From: an uncultured Lachnospiraceae bacterium
GTDB taxonomy: Bacteria > Bacillota > Clostridia > Lachnospirales > Lachnospiraceae
Assembly (NCBI GenBank): GCA_902789665.1
Contig: CADAOY010000003.1
Coordinates: 248,001-312,000 of the forward strand
DNA: 64,000 nt
Direction of reading: 5' to 3'
The translations under genes were made by a program, and so were the position numbers. The notes beneath the pieces were generated by a model. The model was not told the DNA's origin and did not search any database. It was given only the letters and a program-made list of their open reading frames with translations. Below, in pieces: positions 1 to 8,051 of this stretch (position 1 is the stretch's first letter; each line of letters opens with the position of its first letter).

Positions 1-989
1 GACTTATCAGAATCATCAACCTTAACCCTGAAATTAGAAAGTCTTTCTTTAAGTTCTGCTGCCTTCTCAAGTACGCCCGGCTTATTCTGCGCAATCGGAA
101 TAATATTAACCTGAATTGGTGCAACTCTTGGAGGTAATACAAGGCCTGAATTATCGCCGTGTACCATAATGATGGCACCGATTAATCTTGTAGTCATACC
201 CCAGGATGTCTGATGAGCATACTCTAATTTATTATCCTTGGATGTATACTGAATATCAAACGCTTTTGCAAAACCATCGCCGAAGTTATGGCTTGTACCT
301 GACTGAAGCGCCTTACCGTCATGCATAAGTGCTTCTATTGTATAGGTAGCAATGGCGCCGGCGAATTTTTCCTTATCTGTCTTACGTCCTTTGATAACAG
401 GAATCGCAAGAACGTTCTCGCAAAAGTCCGCATATACATTAAGCATCTGAAGTGTTCTCTCTTCAGCTTCCTCAGCTGTAGCGTGGATGGTATGACCTTC
501 CTGCCATAAGAACTCACGGCTTCTTAAGAAAGGTCTTGTAGTCTTCTCCCATCTGACTACTGAACACCACTGATTGTAAACTTTCGGTAAATCTCTGTAT
601 GAATGAACTTCATTTTTATAGAAATCACAGAAAAGAGTTTCGGATGTAGGTCTTACGCATAACTTTTCCTGAAGCGGCTCAAGTCCTCCCTGAGTTACCC
701 ATGCAACTTCAGGTGCAAAACCTTCAACATGATCCTTCTCTTTTTGAAGTAAACTTTCCGGAATAAACATAGGAAGATATACATTCTCAACGCCGGTTTC
801 CTTAAATCTGTCATCCAGCTGTCTCTGAATAAGTTCCCAAATTGCATAACCTGCAGGTTTAATAACCATACAACCCTTAACGGAAGTATAATCAATAAGC
901 TCAGCCTTAATTACAACATCTGTATACCACTGGGCAAAATCCTCCTCCATAGAGGTTATGGCTTCTACTAATTTTTTATTGTCAGACAT
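1..989 (-). CDS. proS: Prolyl-tRNA synthetase, C-terminal part cut by window edge
   Basis: Class II aminoacyl-tRNA synthetase that charges tRNA-Pro in the cytoplasm. About 329 N-terminal residues are readable, starting [18 protein letters not shown]; an AGGAGT ribosome binding site lies a few bases before the ATG. Class II motif 2 is clear in the stretch [19 protein letters not shown], followed by EGHTIHAT; the RPTSE proline-site motif and the QSGTSHNFG segment are also present. The pattern and the early [11 protein letters not shown] segment fit the short archaeal/eukaryote-like ProS common in Clostridia, not the long bacterial form with an editing insertion. The frame runs off the left edge, so the anticodon-binding domain is outside. 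No T-box leader is visible in the short upstream gap. A tRNA-Pro gene lies less than 3 kb away. Confidence 0.95.
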   Translation of the reverse strand, partial: MSDNKKLVEAITSMEEDFAQWYTDVVIKAELIDYTSVKGCMVIKPAGYAIWELIQRQLDDRFKETGVENVYLPMFIPESLLQKEKDHVEGFAPEVAWVTQGGLEPLQEKLCVRPTSETLFCDFYKNEVHSYRDLPKVYNQWCSVVRWEKTTRPFLRSREFLWQEGHTIHATAEEAEERTLQMLNVYADFCENVLAIPVIKGRKTDKEKFAGAIATYTIEALMHDGKALQSGTSHNFGDGFAKAFDIQYTSKDNKLEYAHQTSWGMTTRLIGAIIMVHGDNSGLVLPPRVAPIQVNIIPIAQNKPGVLEKAAELKERLSNFRVKVDDSDK

Positions 990-1064
990 TTCAAACTCCT
1001 TATATAGATTTAGTCCCTATCAAAGATTTTAGGTTTAAATACAGTAATTGTCAAGGGCGAGAGC

Positions 1065-1670
1065 CTATGATTCAAGGCTTTTCAGATACTCCTTCGCTTC
1101 CTCGTATCCCTTAAAAAGATGACCGTTAATTCCAATTTTTTGCGCCCCATCGATATTCTCCGGCTTATCATCAAAGAATAATGTCTCTTCCGGCTTTAAA
1201 TTATAGGTTTTAAGAAGGTGCTCATATACATCCCTGTGAGGCTTTAGTTTCTTAACATGCGCTGAGATTATATAGCCGTCCATCTCATCCAAAAACTTAT
1301 GAAGTTCATCATGGGTTGACTTATAAAGGCTTCTTGGATAGTTAGAAAGCGCATAAACATTATAGCCCTTAGCCTTTAATTCCTTAACCCAAGGAACCGA
1401 ATAATCATAGCACTTAACCGCTTCATAAAGATTCTCGAAAAGCTTATAAACCACATCATCATATTCATGGTTAAGCTGCCTGCACATGGCATCAAGCACA
1501 ATATCCTCATCAATTATGCCTTCATCAAGGTCATTCCAGAACTCGGAATAAATGGTTCTTTGTCCCACATATTCAACCTTTTCCTCATCAAGTCCCAGAT
1601 TACGGAGTACCTTTTTCCACTCAAACTCCACCATTACAAGACCGATGTCAAAAACAATATTCTTAATCAT
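1065..1670 (-). CDS. HAD-family hydrolase (YihX-like phosphatase)
   Basis: Haloacid dehalogenase superfamily phosphatase of about 201 residues, cytoplasmic. Motif I is near the start (IVFDIGLVMVEF, the DxG form seen in YihX-like sugar phosphatases), motif II is the serine of YALSNYP, motif III the lysine of KLKPHRDVYEHLL, and motif IV the aspartate pair of LFFDDKPENIDGA. A helical cap domain lies between motifs I and II. The substrate is not predictable from sequence; YihX acts on glucose-1-phosphate. An upstream in-frame ATG at 1697 would overlap the MATE gene by 31 bases. The start at 1670 gives an ATGA overlap with the MATE stop, typical of translational coupling, and puts motif I at the usual distance from the N terminus. 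Confidence 0.9.
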   Translation of the reverse strand: MIKNIVFDIGLVMVEFEWKKVLRNLGLDEEKVEYVGQRTIYSEFWNDLDEGIIDEDIVLDAMCRQLNHEYDDVVYKLFENLYEAVKCYDYSVPWVKELKAKGYNVYALSNYPRSLYKSTHDELHKFLDEMDGYIISAHVKKLKPHRDVYEHLLKTYNLKPEETLFFDDKPENIDGAQKIGINGHLFKGYEEAKEYLKSLES

Positions 1671-3049
1671 ACGCTTTCTCCCTTTAATTTCTCCCATTTA
1701 TTTACTTTCTTCACAAACAATATTGCAAAAATCCCCGCCAGCACAAACGACCCTGCATCCGCCACAGGCTGTGCAAACAGTACTCCATAAAGACCGAATA
1801 TCCTTGGAAGTATAAGTAATATAGGGAGCAGGAATAACCCCTGTCTTCCCGATGCAACCAACGATGCTTCCTTGGACTGGCCACTGGCCTGAAGGAGCAT
1901 ATTTGTTATAATAATTACGCTACCGAAAGGATAAGTCAGACACTGGGCTCTTAATGCAAGAGAGCCAAGGTAAGTAACTTCCTTACTTGAAGGCATCATA
2001 AATGTAATAATAAACGGTGCAAAAATAAATATTACTATTGATACAGTTATTAAGAAATACAGCGCTACCAGAACGCAAAACTTAAATCCCTGCAAAACCC
2101 TCTTATATAATTTAGCTCCGAAATTGTAACTGCATACAGGCTGGAAGCCCTGACCAAATCCTATTAAAAGCGAGTTGGCTATCATGGAAACCCTGGATAC
2201 AAGGCCCATTGCGCACAGTGCATTATCCTGCATCTCAGGATCCAAAACAACTTCCTTAACCTGAACATTTAACAGAATACCTGCAGTTGCTGCAAGGCCC
2301 TGCCTTAAAAGAGACGGAAAGCCCTTGGCAAAAACTGTAGGGAAGTATCTGGCAGTTAAGTACTTAGGCTTTAAACTAATTGGAATATTATCACCTTTAT
2401 AAGTCGTAATCCACAAAATTATAAAAGCTACCAGCTGACCTATGATAGTTGCGAGAGCGGCGCCGCGAATCCCTAACTTAAATACAAAAATAAGCAGCGG
2501 ATCCAAAGCCACATTAAGCACAGCTCCCGACATAATTCCCAGCATTGATGTCATGGCATTGCCCTGATATCTTATCTGATTATTAAGAACGATGGAGCCC
2601 ATCATCCACGGCGTACCAATCAGAATTATATTCATATATTCAAGTGAATATGGCAGGATTGTATCCGTTGAACCAAGGGTATAGGCAAGTGGTCTTCTTA
2701 ATATAAAACAGCTGGCAGCCAGAAGCGCTCCAAAAGCAATGGCATAAACAAAGCCGGAATTCGCAATTGTCTTCGCCTTCTCATCTTCTTTTTCGCCAAG
2801 ACTTAAGGACACAAGAATTCCGGAGCCGTGGCCAAATGTAAATCCAAAGGCCTGAATAATTGCCATCAGGTTAAAAACAATTCCTACTGCAGCTGAAGCC
2901 TGTACATTAATCTTCCCAACAAAAAAAGTATCCGCAGCATTATACAGCGCGGTTATCATCATACTTATCATTGTCGGAACCGCCAGTTTACTTATTAACT
3001 GGGGTACCGGTGTAGTTGTCATATAATTAAATTTCTCATCCTGTGTCAT
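1667..3049 (-). CDS. MATE family efflux transporter
   Basis: Multidrug and toxic compound extrusion transporter of about 460 residues with twelve predicted membrane segments, expected to use a Na+ or H+ gradient. The N terminus MTQDEKFNYMTTTPVPQLI followed by SKLAVPTMISMM is characteristic of Clostridia MATE proteins, and two MatE halves are visible, the second beginning around the segment GFPSLLRQGLAA. The frame is open to a TTG at 3085, but that start has no ribosome binding site; ATG at 3049 matches the family N terminus. The substrate is unknown. It is coupled to the HAD phosphatase downstream through an ATGA overlap. Confidence 0.93.
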   Translation of the reverse strand: MTQDEKFNYMTTTPVPQLISKLAVPTMISMMITALYNAADTFFVGKINVQASAAVGIVFNLMAIIQAFGFTFGHGSGILVSLSLGEKEDEKAKTIANSGFVYAIAFGALLAASCFILRRPLAYTLGSTDTILPYSLEYMNIILIGTPWMMGSIVLNNQIRYQGNAMTSMLGIMSGAVLNVALDPLLIFVFKLGIRGAALATIIGQLVAFIILWITTYKGDNIPISLKPKYLTARYFPTVFAKGFPSLLRQGLAATAGILLNVQVKEVVLDPEMQDNALCAMGLVSRVSMIANSLLIGFGQGFQPVCSYNFGAKLYKRVLQGFKFCVLVALYFLITVSIVIFIFAPFIITFMMPSSKEVTYLGSLALRAQCLTYPFGSVIIITNMLLQASGQSKEASLVASGRQGLFLLPILLILPRIFGLYGVLFAQPVADAGSFVLAGIFAILFVKKVNKWEKLKGESV

Positions 3050-3105
3050 AGAATAGATTTTAATACTATGCCCTTTGTTTGTCAAAATGAATAACCCGTA
3101 TTTCG

Positions 3106-3135
3106 TTGACTTATAATAAGTTTAAAGAGTATAAT
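3106..3135 (+). promoter_or_regulatory. Sigma-A type promoter for the lipoprotein gene
   Basis: TTGACT at 3106-3111 and TATAAT at 3130-3135 with an 18-bp spacer. It lies 45 bases before the lipoprotein start and drives rightward, divergent from the MATE gene. Confidence 0.75.
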
Positions 3136-3179
3136 TTGAATAACCTGTTTTACTATAAAAGGGGATTTGAGGAGGTATT

Positions 3180-3683
3180 ATGAAAAAAAGAATTATAGCC
3201 ATTATGGCAGTTTTAACCATAACAGCCACCATGCTTGCAGGATGTGGCAAGAAAGAGACAATTATCTCAGACCATTTATCCGGCCTCTACTGGGGAGAAA
3301 GCCAGGTTGGCGTTGAATCTGCTCTTGGAAGCAATCTTGTAGACCCGAACCTTTTTACAGACAATGGTTCAACAATCGGTGTTTTTGACGCAGAGAAGTT
3401 AGGCTTCCCAACAAGAGCCAATACAGAGATTTATGCAACATATACTGTTACAGATGACAAACTTACAACCATCTGTGTAAGCTACTCAGGAAGCGAAGAA
3501 GATTTAAATGCAATTTCAGCATCAGTGCTTACTTTCCTGGATGACGAATATGGCAATCCTAAGAAGAAAGATGCATATGAAGAAAACTTCATCTATGAGT
3601 GGTCAACCAAGAAAGCCTATATCAAGATGGAATCCTATGACATCATGGGAGTAATCATTACATATAAGGCACCACAGAAATAA
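3180..3683 (+). CDS. Small secreted lipoprotein of unknown function
   Basis: A 167-residue protein with a lipoprotein signal peptide: MKKR, a hydrophobic stretch, then the lipobox LAGC with the acylated cysteine near residue 22. The mature part is a mixed alpha/beta domain with a central YSGSEEDLNAISASVLTFLD segment and two tyrosine-rich strands at the end. I do not recognise a named family. A strong ribosome binding site (GAGGAGGT) and a good promoter precede it, and a hairpin terminator follows, so it is a one-gene transcript. It is one of only a few plus-strand genes in this region. It should be anchored to the outer face of the cell membrane. Confidence 0.85.
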   Translation: MKKRIIAIMAVLTITATMLAGCGKKETIISDHLSGLYWGESQVGVESALGSNLVDPNLFTDNGSTIGVFDAEKLGFPTRANTEIYATYTVTDDKLTTICVSYSGSEEDLNAISASVLTFLDDEYGNPKKKDAYEENFIYEWSTKKAYIKMESYDIMGVIITYKAPQK

Positions 3684-3699
3684 TCAGTTAACGAATAAT

Positions 3700-3729
3700 G
3701 AGCAGGAATACATATCCTGCTCTTTTTTT
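3700..3729 (+). terminator. Rho-independent terminator after lipoprotein
   Basis: Stem GAGCAGGA / TCCTGCTC with a seven-base loop followed by a run of T, just 16 bases past the lipoprotein stop. Confidence 0.9.
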
Positions 3730-3772
3730 CTTGCCTACTTTTATTTGTTGTGCTATTATTATCTATGCTTGA

Positions 3773-3846
<74 letters not shown>

Positions 3847-3891
3847 TAAAAAAGGAGAAGTTGGCAAACAATTGCCATACTTCTCCTTTTA
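3847..3891. terminator. Bidirectional terminator after tRNA-Pro
   Basis: Long stem AAAAGGAGAAGT / ACTTCTCCTTTT with a second inner pairing GGCAA / TTGCC. It begins right after the tRNA and lies 45 bases beyond the stop of the convergent hydrolase gene. A-rich and T-rich arms allow use in both directions. Confidence 0.75.
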
Positions 3892-3935
3892 ATTAGTAAT
3901 GTATGTTGTGTACTAAAAAAACTAATAGATTACTA

Positions 3936-4457
3936 TTATTCTATATTAATCTGGCAACTCCTCATTACCTCTAAAGCCGCATTATGCTTATCGGCTGTTA
4001 CTCCTGCACAGCACTTTGGATCCAAACTTATCTTTACTTCCGGCAGGAAAGCCTTAATCATAAGGGCATTTGAGATAACGCAAATATCAGTGCAAAGTCC
4101 TACAACTTCTATCTCTATTTCCTCTTTATCTGCAATAGCCTTAATATCTTCTGCTAATTTTGTGCTTCCAAAAGTTGGCTTTTCATATATTTTAGCACCA
4201 TTAACTGCTTCCTTAATCTTGGCATTAAGTTCCCATCCATTTGTACCCTTAATACAATGCTCTACCGGAAGATACTTTCCTTCCTGAGTATTCATATAAT
4301 TTTCTGTATGAGTATCCATGGTAACAAATATATTTTCAAGGCCATAATGTTTGATTTTATTTACAACATTATCAACAATTTCAACAGCCTCTTTTGTTCC
4401 AAGTGACCCATCAATAAAATCATTTTGCATATCAATCACAAGAAGTATTTTTCTCAT
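3936..4457 (-). CDS. Isochorismatase-fold cysteine hydrolase, nicotinamidase-like
   Basis: A 173-residue cytoplasmic hydrolase of the isochorismatase superfamily, closest in layout to nicotinamidases (nicotinamide to nicotinate plus ammonia in NAD salvage). The catalytic aspartate is D9 in LLVIDMQNDFIDG, a lysine follows in IYEKPTFGST, and the nucleophile is C126 in VVGLCTDICVISNA preceded by the usual cis-peptide region. The HCIKGTNGWEL segment supports the nicotinamidase branch. It is the last gene of the redox operon: its ATG overlaps the stop of the 4Fe-4S protein by four bases, and GGAG lies just upstream. The nicotinamidase activity itself is an inference from family resemblance. Confidence 0.88.
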   Translation of the reverse strand: MRKILLVIDMQNDFIDGSLGTKEAVEIVDNVVNKIKHYGLENIFVTMDTHTENYMNTQEGKYLPVEHCIKGTNGWELNAKIKEAVNGAKIYEKPTFGSTKLAEDIKAIADKEEIEIEVVGLCTDICVISNALMIKAFLPEVKISLDPKCCAGVTADKHNAALEVMRSCQINIE

Positions 4458-5287
4458 TTTTTATCTCCTTTCACAAACCCCAGATGCAGGCTGCCATTAC
4501 ACTCATGCACGCATTTCCCACATCTTATACATTCTGCCGAATCCGGATTCTTAGACGGGTCCACAGCCATAGGGCAGCACCGTGCGCAGGCTCCGCAGTG
4601 GGTACATGTTTCCTCATTTACCTTAAGTCTTACAATGGAAATCTTATTAAAGAGTCCATAGAAAGCCCCCAAAGGACATATATATCTGCAAAACGGTCTT
4701 GCTATAAAAATACTCATCACCAGAATTATTCCAAGAACACTGGCTTTCCATATAAACTGCCCACCAAGGGCGGCGAGTATTTTATGATCAGCTATTGCCA
4801 GAAGTATTCCGCTGACAGTTCCGGAGGGACAGATATATTTACAGAAAAACGGTGTAAATCTGACTAAACTTGGAATCAAAAGCACGCATATAACTAAAAT
4901 AAAATACTTTAGATACCTAAGAATCCCGTCTCCTCTAAAAGTCCTGACCCTTTGCTTCTTAAAAATCGGAATCATATATATAAGGTCCTGCAAAAATCCA
5001 AAGGGACAGAGAAATCCGCAGATCAGTCTTCCCAGTATAACTCCAAAGAAAATCAAAAGCCCCACAACGTAATAAGGAATACGAATATGAAGTCCTGAAA
5101 GAGAACTTTGAAGCGACCCTATGGGGCAGGCTCCTATTGCCCCCGGACAGGAATAACAGTTAAGCCCCGGCACACATACGCTCTTAGTCGGCGCTTCAGA
5201 AATTTTTCCTGTAAAGAATCCCTTAAAATTAGCATTTTGTATTAAAGTTGCAACCAGCTGAATGGCTGTTCTTTTTTTATTATCCAA
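4454..5287 (-). CDS. Membrane-bound 4Fe-4S binding protein (NapH/CcdA-associated type)
   Basis: A 277-residue polytopic iron-sulfur protein. In order: an N-terminal cysteine cluster (CVPGLNCYSCPGAIGACPIG), four to five membrane segments carrying CxxxCP motifs (CGFLCPFG, CKYICPSG, CRYICPLG), and a C-terminal ferredoxin-like domain with CTHCGACARCCP and CIRCGKCVHEC. This is the NapH/YccM layout, proteins that move electrons across the membrane. The start is TTG at 5287, which overlaps the end of the CXXC microprotein by eight bases and has GGAG ten bases upstream. Position between a TlpA-type thioredoxin and the microprotein suggests it feeds reducing power to an extracytoplasmic thiol system; that role is inference. 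Confidence 0.88.
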   Translation of the reverse strand: MDNKKRTAIQLVATLIQNANFKGFFTGKISEAPTKSVCVPGLNCYSCPGAIGACPIGSLQSSLSGLHIRIPYYVVGLLIFFGVILGRLICGFLCPFGFLQDLIYMIPIFKKQRVRTFRGDGILRYLKYFILVICVLLIPSLVRFTPFFCKYICPSGTVSGILLAIADHKILAALGGQFIWKASVLGIILVMSIFIARPFCRYICPLGAFYGLFNKISIVRLKVNEETCTHCGACARCCPMAVDPSKNPDSAECIRCGKCVHECNGSLHLGFVKGDKK

Positions 5288-5417
5288 TGCCGATACACTC
5301 CAGACAAATCTTAGCTGCCTTGGCCAGAACCTCTCCCGGCTGGCCCATAATTATTCCAGTTACTATCAGGGCTGCAGCTGCAAAAAGCAGGGATATCTGC
5401 AATATTCTTCTTTTCAT
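5280..5417 (-). CDS. CD1871A-family CXXC microprotein (45 aa)
   Basis: A 45-residue ORF easily missed by length cut-offs: MKRRILQISLLFAAAALIV, a single membrane helix, then a short outer segment ending KICLECIGIG. The C-terminal CLEC is a CxxC motif. Size, single helix and the terminal CLECIGIG match the CD1871A family of CXXC motif-containing proteins from Clostridia as I know it. It begins two bases after the TlpA stop and overlaps the TTG start of the 4Fe-4S gene, so all are cotranslated. A thiol relay between the polyferredoxin and the TlpA lipoprotein is a plausible role but not demonstrated. Confidence 0.85.
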   Translation of the reverse strand: MKRRILQISLLFAAAALIVTGIIMGQPGEVLAKAAKICLECIGIG

Positions 5418-5418
5418 A

Positions 5419-6177
5419 CTAATCACCTAAATATCCCTTAATTATCTCTTCCCAGCCTTCCTTGGAATAAGCCCCAATATAAGGCTCGTCGGAAAGAACA
5501 TCACCGTTTCCGTTTATAAAGATTGTATTTGGAACATAACCGGACTGATACTTATCAAACTGCGAAATATATTTAACGATAGGATAGGTTATTCCCGCTT
5601 CATCAACTATTTCCTTAGCATCTGAATCATTGTCGGAATATATGCCAAGAATCATAAAGCCCTCATCATTATATTCTTCATATAATTCCTCAAGTTCCGG
5701 CATCTCTCCAACGCATGGACCACACCATGGCTGCCAGAAATTAACCATAATTACCTTATATCCGCTGTAATCTGCAAGGCTGATATCGTTTCCATTTATA
5801 TCTTTGGAAGTAAAATTAAATTCTCCTGTTGGCTCGACCGCTGACTCAAAAGTGGGTGCATCCGAAACAGTCTCGTCTGAAGAGCCGTTACCTCCAACCA
5901 TATCATCAGTTATACCCCAGTCTTCCTTTGATGAACTTGACTGAACCTCAGTATTCTGCCCACCATCTTCTGAAGTTGCAACGAGACCTATCTCTTCGGG
6001 TGTCACTACTTCTATATCATCTGAGGAGTCCGCACCATTTTCTTCCAGGGCTTCATTGTAGCCTTCCTCAAATCCTTCCATAAAAGCATTCGCTATCTCA
6101 CCGCAGCCTGACAAAGACATAATAAGGCTCGCTAAAACAGCTCCGGCCAGTAGCGATTTAATATATCTTTTCTTCAT
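5419..6177 (-). CDS. TlpA-like thioredoxin-fold lipoprotein
   Basis: A 252-residue extracytoplasmic thiol-disulfide protein. The signal peptide ends in lipobox LSGC with C25. An acidic, Ser/Glu-rich linker covers about residues 30-115, then a thioredoxin/redoxin domain with the active site WCGPC at C152 and C155, preceded by VIMVNFWQP, and the cis-proline region GYVPNTIFING. Family members reduce or isomerise disulfides, or deliver electrons to peroxide and methionine sulfoxide repair. It is the first gene of an operon with the CXXC microprotein, the 4Fe-4S membrane protein and the nicotinamidase-like hydrolase. The long acidic linker is unusual and probably only a spacer from the membrane. 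Confidence 0.9.
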   Translation of the reverse strand: MKKRYIKSLLAGAVLASLIMSLSGCGEIANAFMEGFEEGYNEALEENGADSSDDIEVVTPEEIGLVATSEDGGQNTEVQSSSSKEDWGITDDMVGGNGSSDETVSDAPTFESAVEPTGEFNFTSKDINGNDISLADYSGYKVIMVNFWQPWCGPCVGEMPELEELYEEYNDEGFMILGIYSDNDSDAKEIVDEAGITYPIVKYISQFDKYQSGYVPNTIFINGNGDVLSDEPYIGAYSKEGWEEIIKGYLGD

Positions 6178-6197
6178 ATTCCATTCCCCTTATCAAA

Positions 6198-7520
6198 CTA
6201 TCTTCCAAGTTCCTTAAGAACTCTCTTTGAGATTTCCTCGCATTTAGCCTTAACCTCATCCTCATTGAATGTAAGGATTTGCTTATTCTCCATTACAATC
6301 TGACCATTGATTAAAACAGTCTCAACCTCAGTTCCATTTGCTGAATATACCAGGCTTCCAATGAGATTATTATGAGGAGTTAATGAAAGCGCAGTAGAAT
6401 CCAGGATTGCAAGGTCTGCCTTCTTACCTTCTGAAATAGAACCAACCTTGTCAGCAATACCAAGAGCCTTTGCACCGTTGATGGTGGCTATTTTAAGCAC
6501 TGTTTTGGCACTCATGGCATCTGCCTTTTTCTCTACTCCCTTATGAATAAGCGAAAGAATATTCATCTCATGGAAGAAATTAAGTGAATTGTTGCTGGCT
6601 GCTCCGTCTGTTCCAAGGCACACATTAACGCCTTTTTCCAGCATCTTTTCCACTGGTGCAAAACCATTGCCCAGCTTCATGTTACTTACCGGGTTGGTTG
6701 CAACTGACACCCCGTGTTTTGCGAAGATATCGATATCGCTGTCTGTTACCTGAACGCAGTGAGCTGCAACACAAAGGCCATCGAAGAGTCCACCTGCCTC
6801 AGCCATCTCAATCGGAGTCATGTTATATTTCTCTTTAATCTGCTCAATCTCTGAAAGACTTTCAGAAAGGTGAGTATGAATTCCAACGCCTCTTTCCTTT
6901 GCCTTGGCAGAAACAATTTTCATATATTCAAGATCGCAGGTATATGGAGCATGAGGCGCAAGCATAAAGCCTACCAGTTCTTCATTTGGGAAGTTGTCCA
7001 TTTCCTCGAAAGCCCATTTAAGTCTGTCAGAACCTGCCTGATTATCGCCTTCACCCACAAGTCCTCTTGATACAAAACCTCTCATTCCTGCAGCGATGGC
7101 AGCCTTAGGAGCTGTGTTAATCTGCACATTCATATCATTAAAACATGTTGTTCCTGAGTGAATCATCTCAGCCATACCAAGGAGAGCGCCATAATATGTA
7201 TCTTCTTCAGTCATGATATTGTCTTCAATTGGCATAACTCCCTTAAAGAGCCAGTCCATAAAAGGAACATCATCCATGATATTACGCATAAATGCCATAT
7301 ATGAATGAGTATGACAGTTAATGAGTCCAGGGATTACCAGCTTGTTAGTGCCGTCGATGATTTTGTCAAAGGTGGTTCCAAGAACTGAAGGGTCTTTGAC
7401 TTCGTCGTAAATTATTTTGGAGATTGTATCTCCCTTAATAACAAGACTAACATTTTTGATTACAAAAGTTTCTTTCTCATCATTCATTAATGCCTGGATA
7501 TTCTTAATTAAGATATTCAT
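6198..7520 (-). CDS. mtaD: Amidohydrolase, 5-methylthioadenosine/S-adenosylhomocysteine deaminase
   Basis: A 440-residue metal-dependent hydrolase of the ATZ/TRZ branch. It has the metal-binding HTHSYMAFMRN motif, the distal His of GIHTHLSES, the His of VAAHCVQ, and the catalytic Asp of CLGTDGAASNNSLN. The NNSLN context and the FMDWLFKGVMPIE segment are typical of MTA/SAH deaminases, which release ammonia from methylthioadenosine or S-adenosylhomocysteine in methyl-cycle salvage. The start is supported by GGAGG seven bases upstream. Related guanine or atrazine-type deaminases share most motifs, so the exact substrate is a family inference. Confidence 0.88.
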   Translation of the reverse strand: MNILIKNIQALMNDEKETFVIKNVSLVIKGDTISKIIYDEVKDPSVLGTTFDKIIDGTNKLVIPGLINCHTHSYMAFMRNIMDDVPFMDWLFKGVMPIEDNIMTEEDTYYGALLGMAEMIHSGTTCFNDMNVQINTAPKAAIAAGMRGFVSRGLVGEGDNQAGSDRLKWAFEEMDNFPNEELVGFMLAPHAPYTCDLEYMKIVSAKAKERGVGIHTHLSESLSEIEQIKEKYNMTPIEMAEAGGLFDGLCVAAHCVQVTDSDIDIFAKHGVSVATNPVSNMKLGNGFAPVEKMLEKGVNVCLGTDGAASNNSLNFFHEMNILSLIHKGVEKKADAMSAKTVLKIATINGAKALGIADKVGSISEGKKADLAILDSTALSLTPHNNLIGSLVYSANGTEVETVLINGQIVMENKQILTFNEDEVKAKCEEISKRVLKELGR

Positions 7521-7548
7521 ATGCGTCCTCCGTATCTACTGATAGAAA

Positions 7549-7572
7549 CACCCTCCCCAAATGGAGAGGGTG
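7549..7572 (-). terminator. Stem-loop between the XRE and mtaD genes
   Basis: CACCCTC / GAGGGTG stem with ten-base loop in the gap after the XRE gene stop. The downstream T-run on the minus strand is short (GTTTCT), so termination is uncertain. Confidence 0.5.
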
Positions 7573-7578
7573 CAAAAA

Positions 7579-8031
7579 TTATTTTTCAAATGCTTTATCA
7601 ACATTCTTTGATATTAGTCTTAACAGGAAATATACTACAAAGTATACCGGAATGCTGGCCACAAGAATCAGTCCTTCGAGCCACAAGCCCCATGCTACTC
7701 CCATCACAATATACTGAAGCAGAATCAGCACCGGCATAATAAGAAATGCAATCCAGCCGTATATATCCTTATGACTTTTCTTCGGAACCTTATGAGAATA
7801 AACTGCCTTACTTTCGTCATATTCAGGAGCTTTCTCATCACCATAAATAACCTTATCAACCGACATGTCATAAACCCTGGCAATTCGAACCCAGTCCTCC
7901 GCTCCCGGCATACTGGTTCCTTCTTCCCATGATTTGACTACATCTTCACTTACTCCGACTTTCTCGGCAAGTTCAGCTGTTGTTAATTTATGATCTGCCC
8001 TTAATTCAAATAGTCTTCTCTCTATTCTCAT
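7579..8031 (-). CDS. XRE-family regulator with two membrane helices
   Basis: A 150-residue protein with an N-terminal Cro/C1-type helix-turn-helix (about residues 5-60: LFELRADHKLTTAELAEKVG, then VSEDVVKSWEEGTSMP) and two C-terminal hydrophobic helices around residues 90-140. This design, DNA-binding head plus membrane tail, is common in Clostridia and the targets are unknown. It lies 20 bases after pgi on the same strand and may be cotranscribed with it. Membrane anchoring would place its DNA target near the membrane. Confidence 0.8.
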   Translation of the reverse strand: MRIERRLFELRADHKLTTAELAEKVGVSEDVVKSWEEGTSMPGAEDWVRIARVYDMSVDKVIYGDEKAPEYDESKAVYSHKVPKKSHKDIYGWIAFLIMPVLILLQYIVMGVAWGLWLEGLILVASIPVYFVVYFLLRLISKNVDKAFEK

Positions 8032-8051
8032 ATAAATTCCCGCTTAAATAA

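Noticed and set aside
990-1064. T-box leader for proS
   Set aside because: Only 75 bases separate proS from the upstream gene and no T-box specifier or antiterminator motif is visible.
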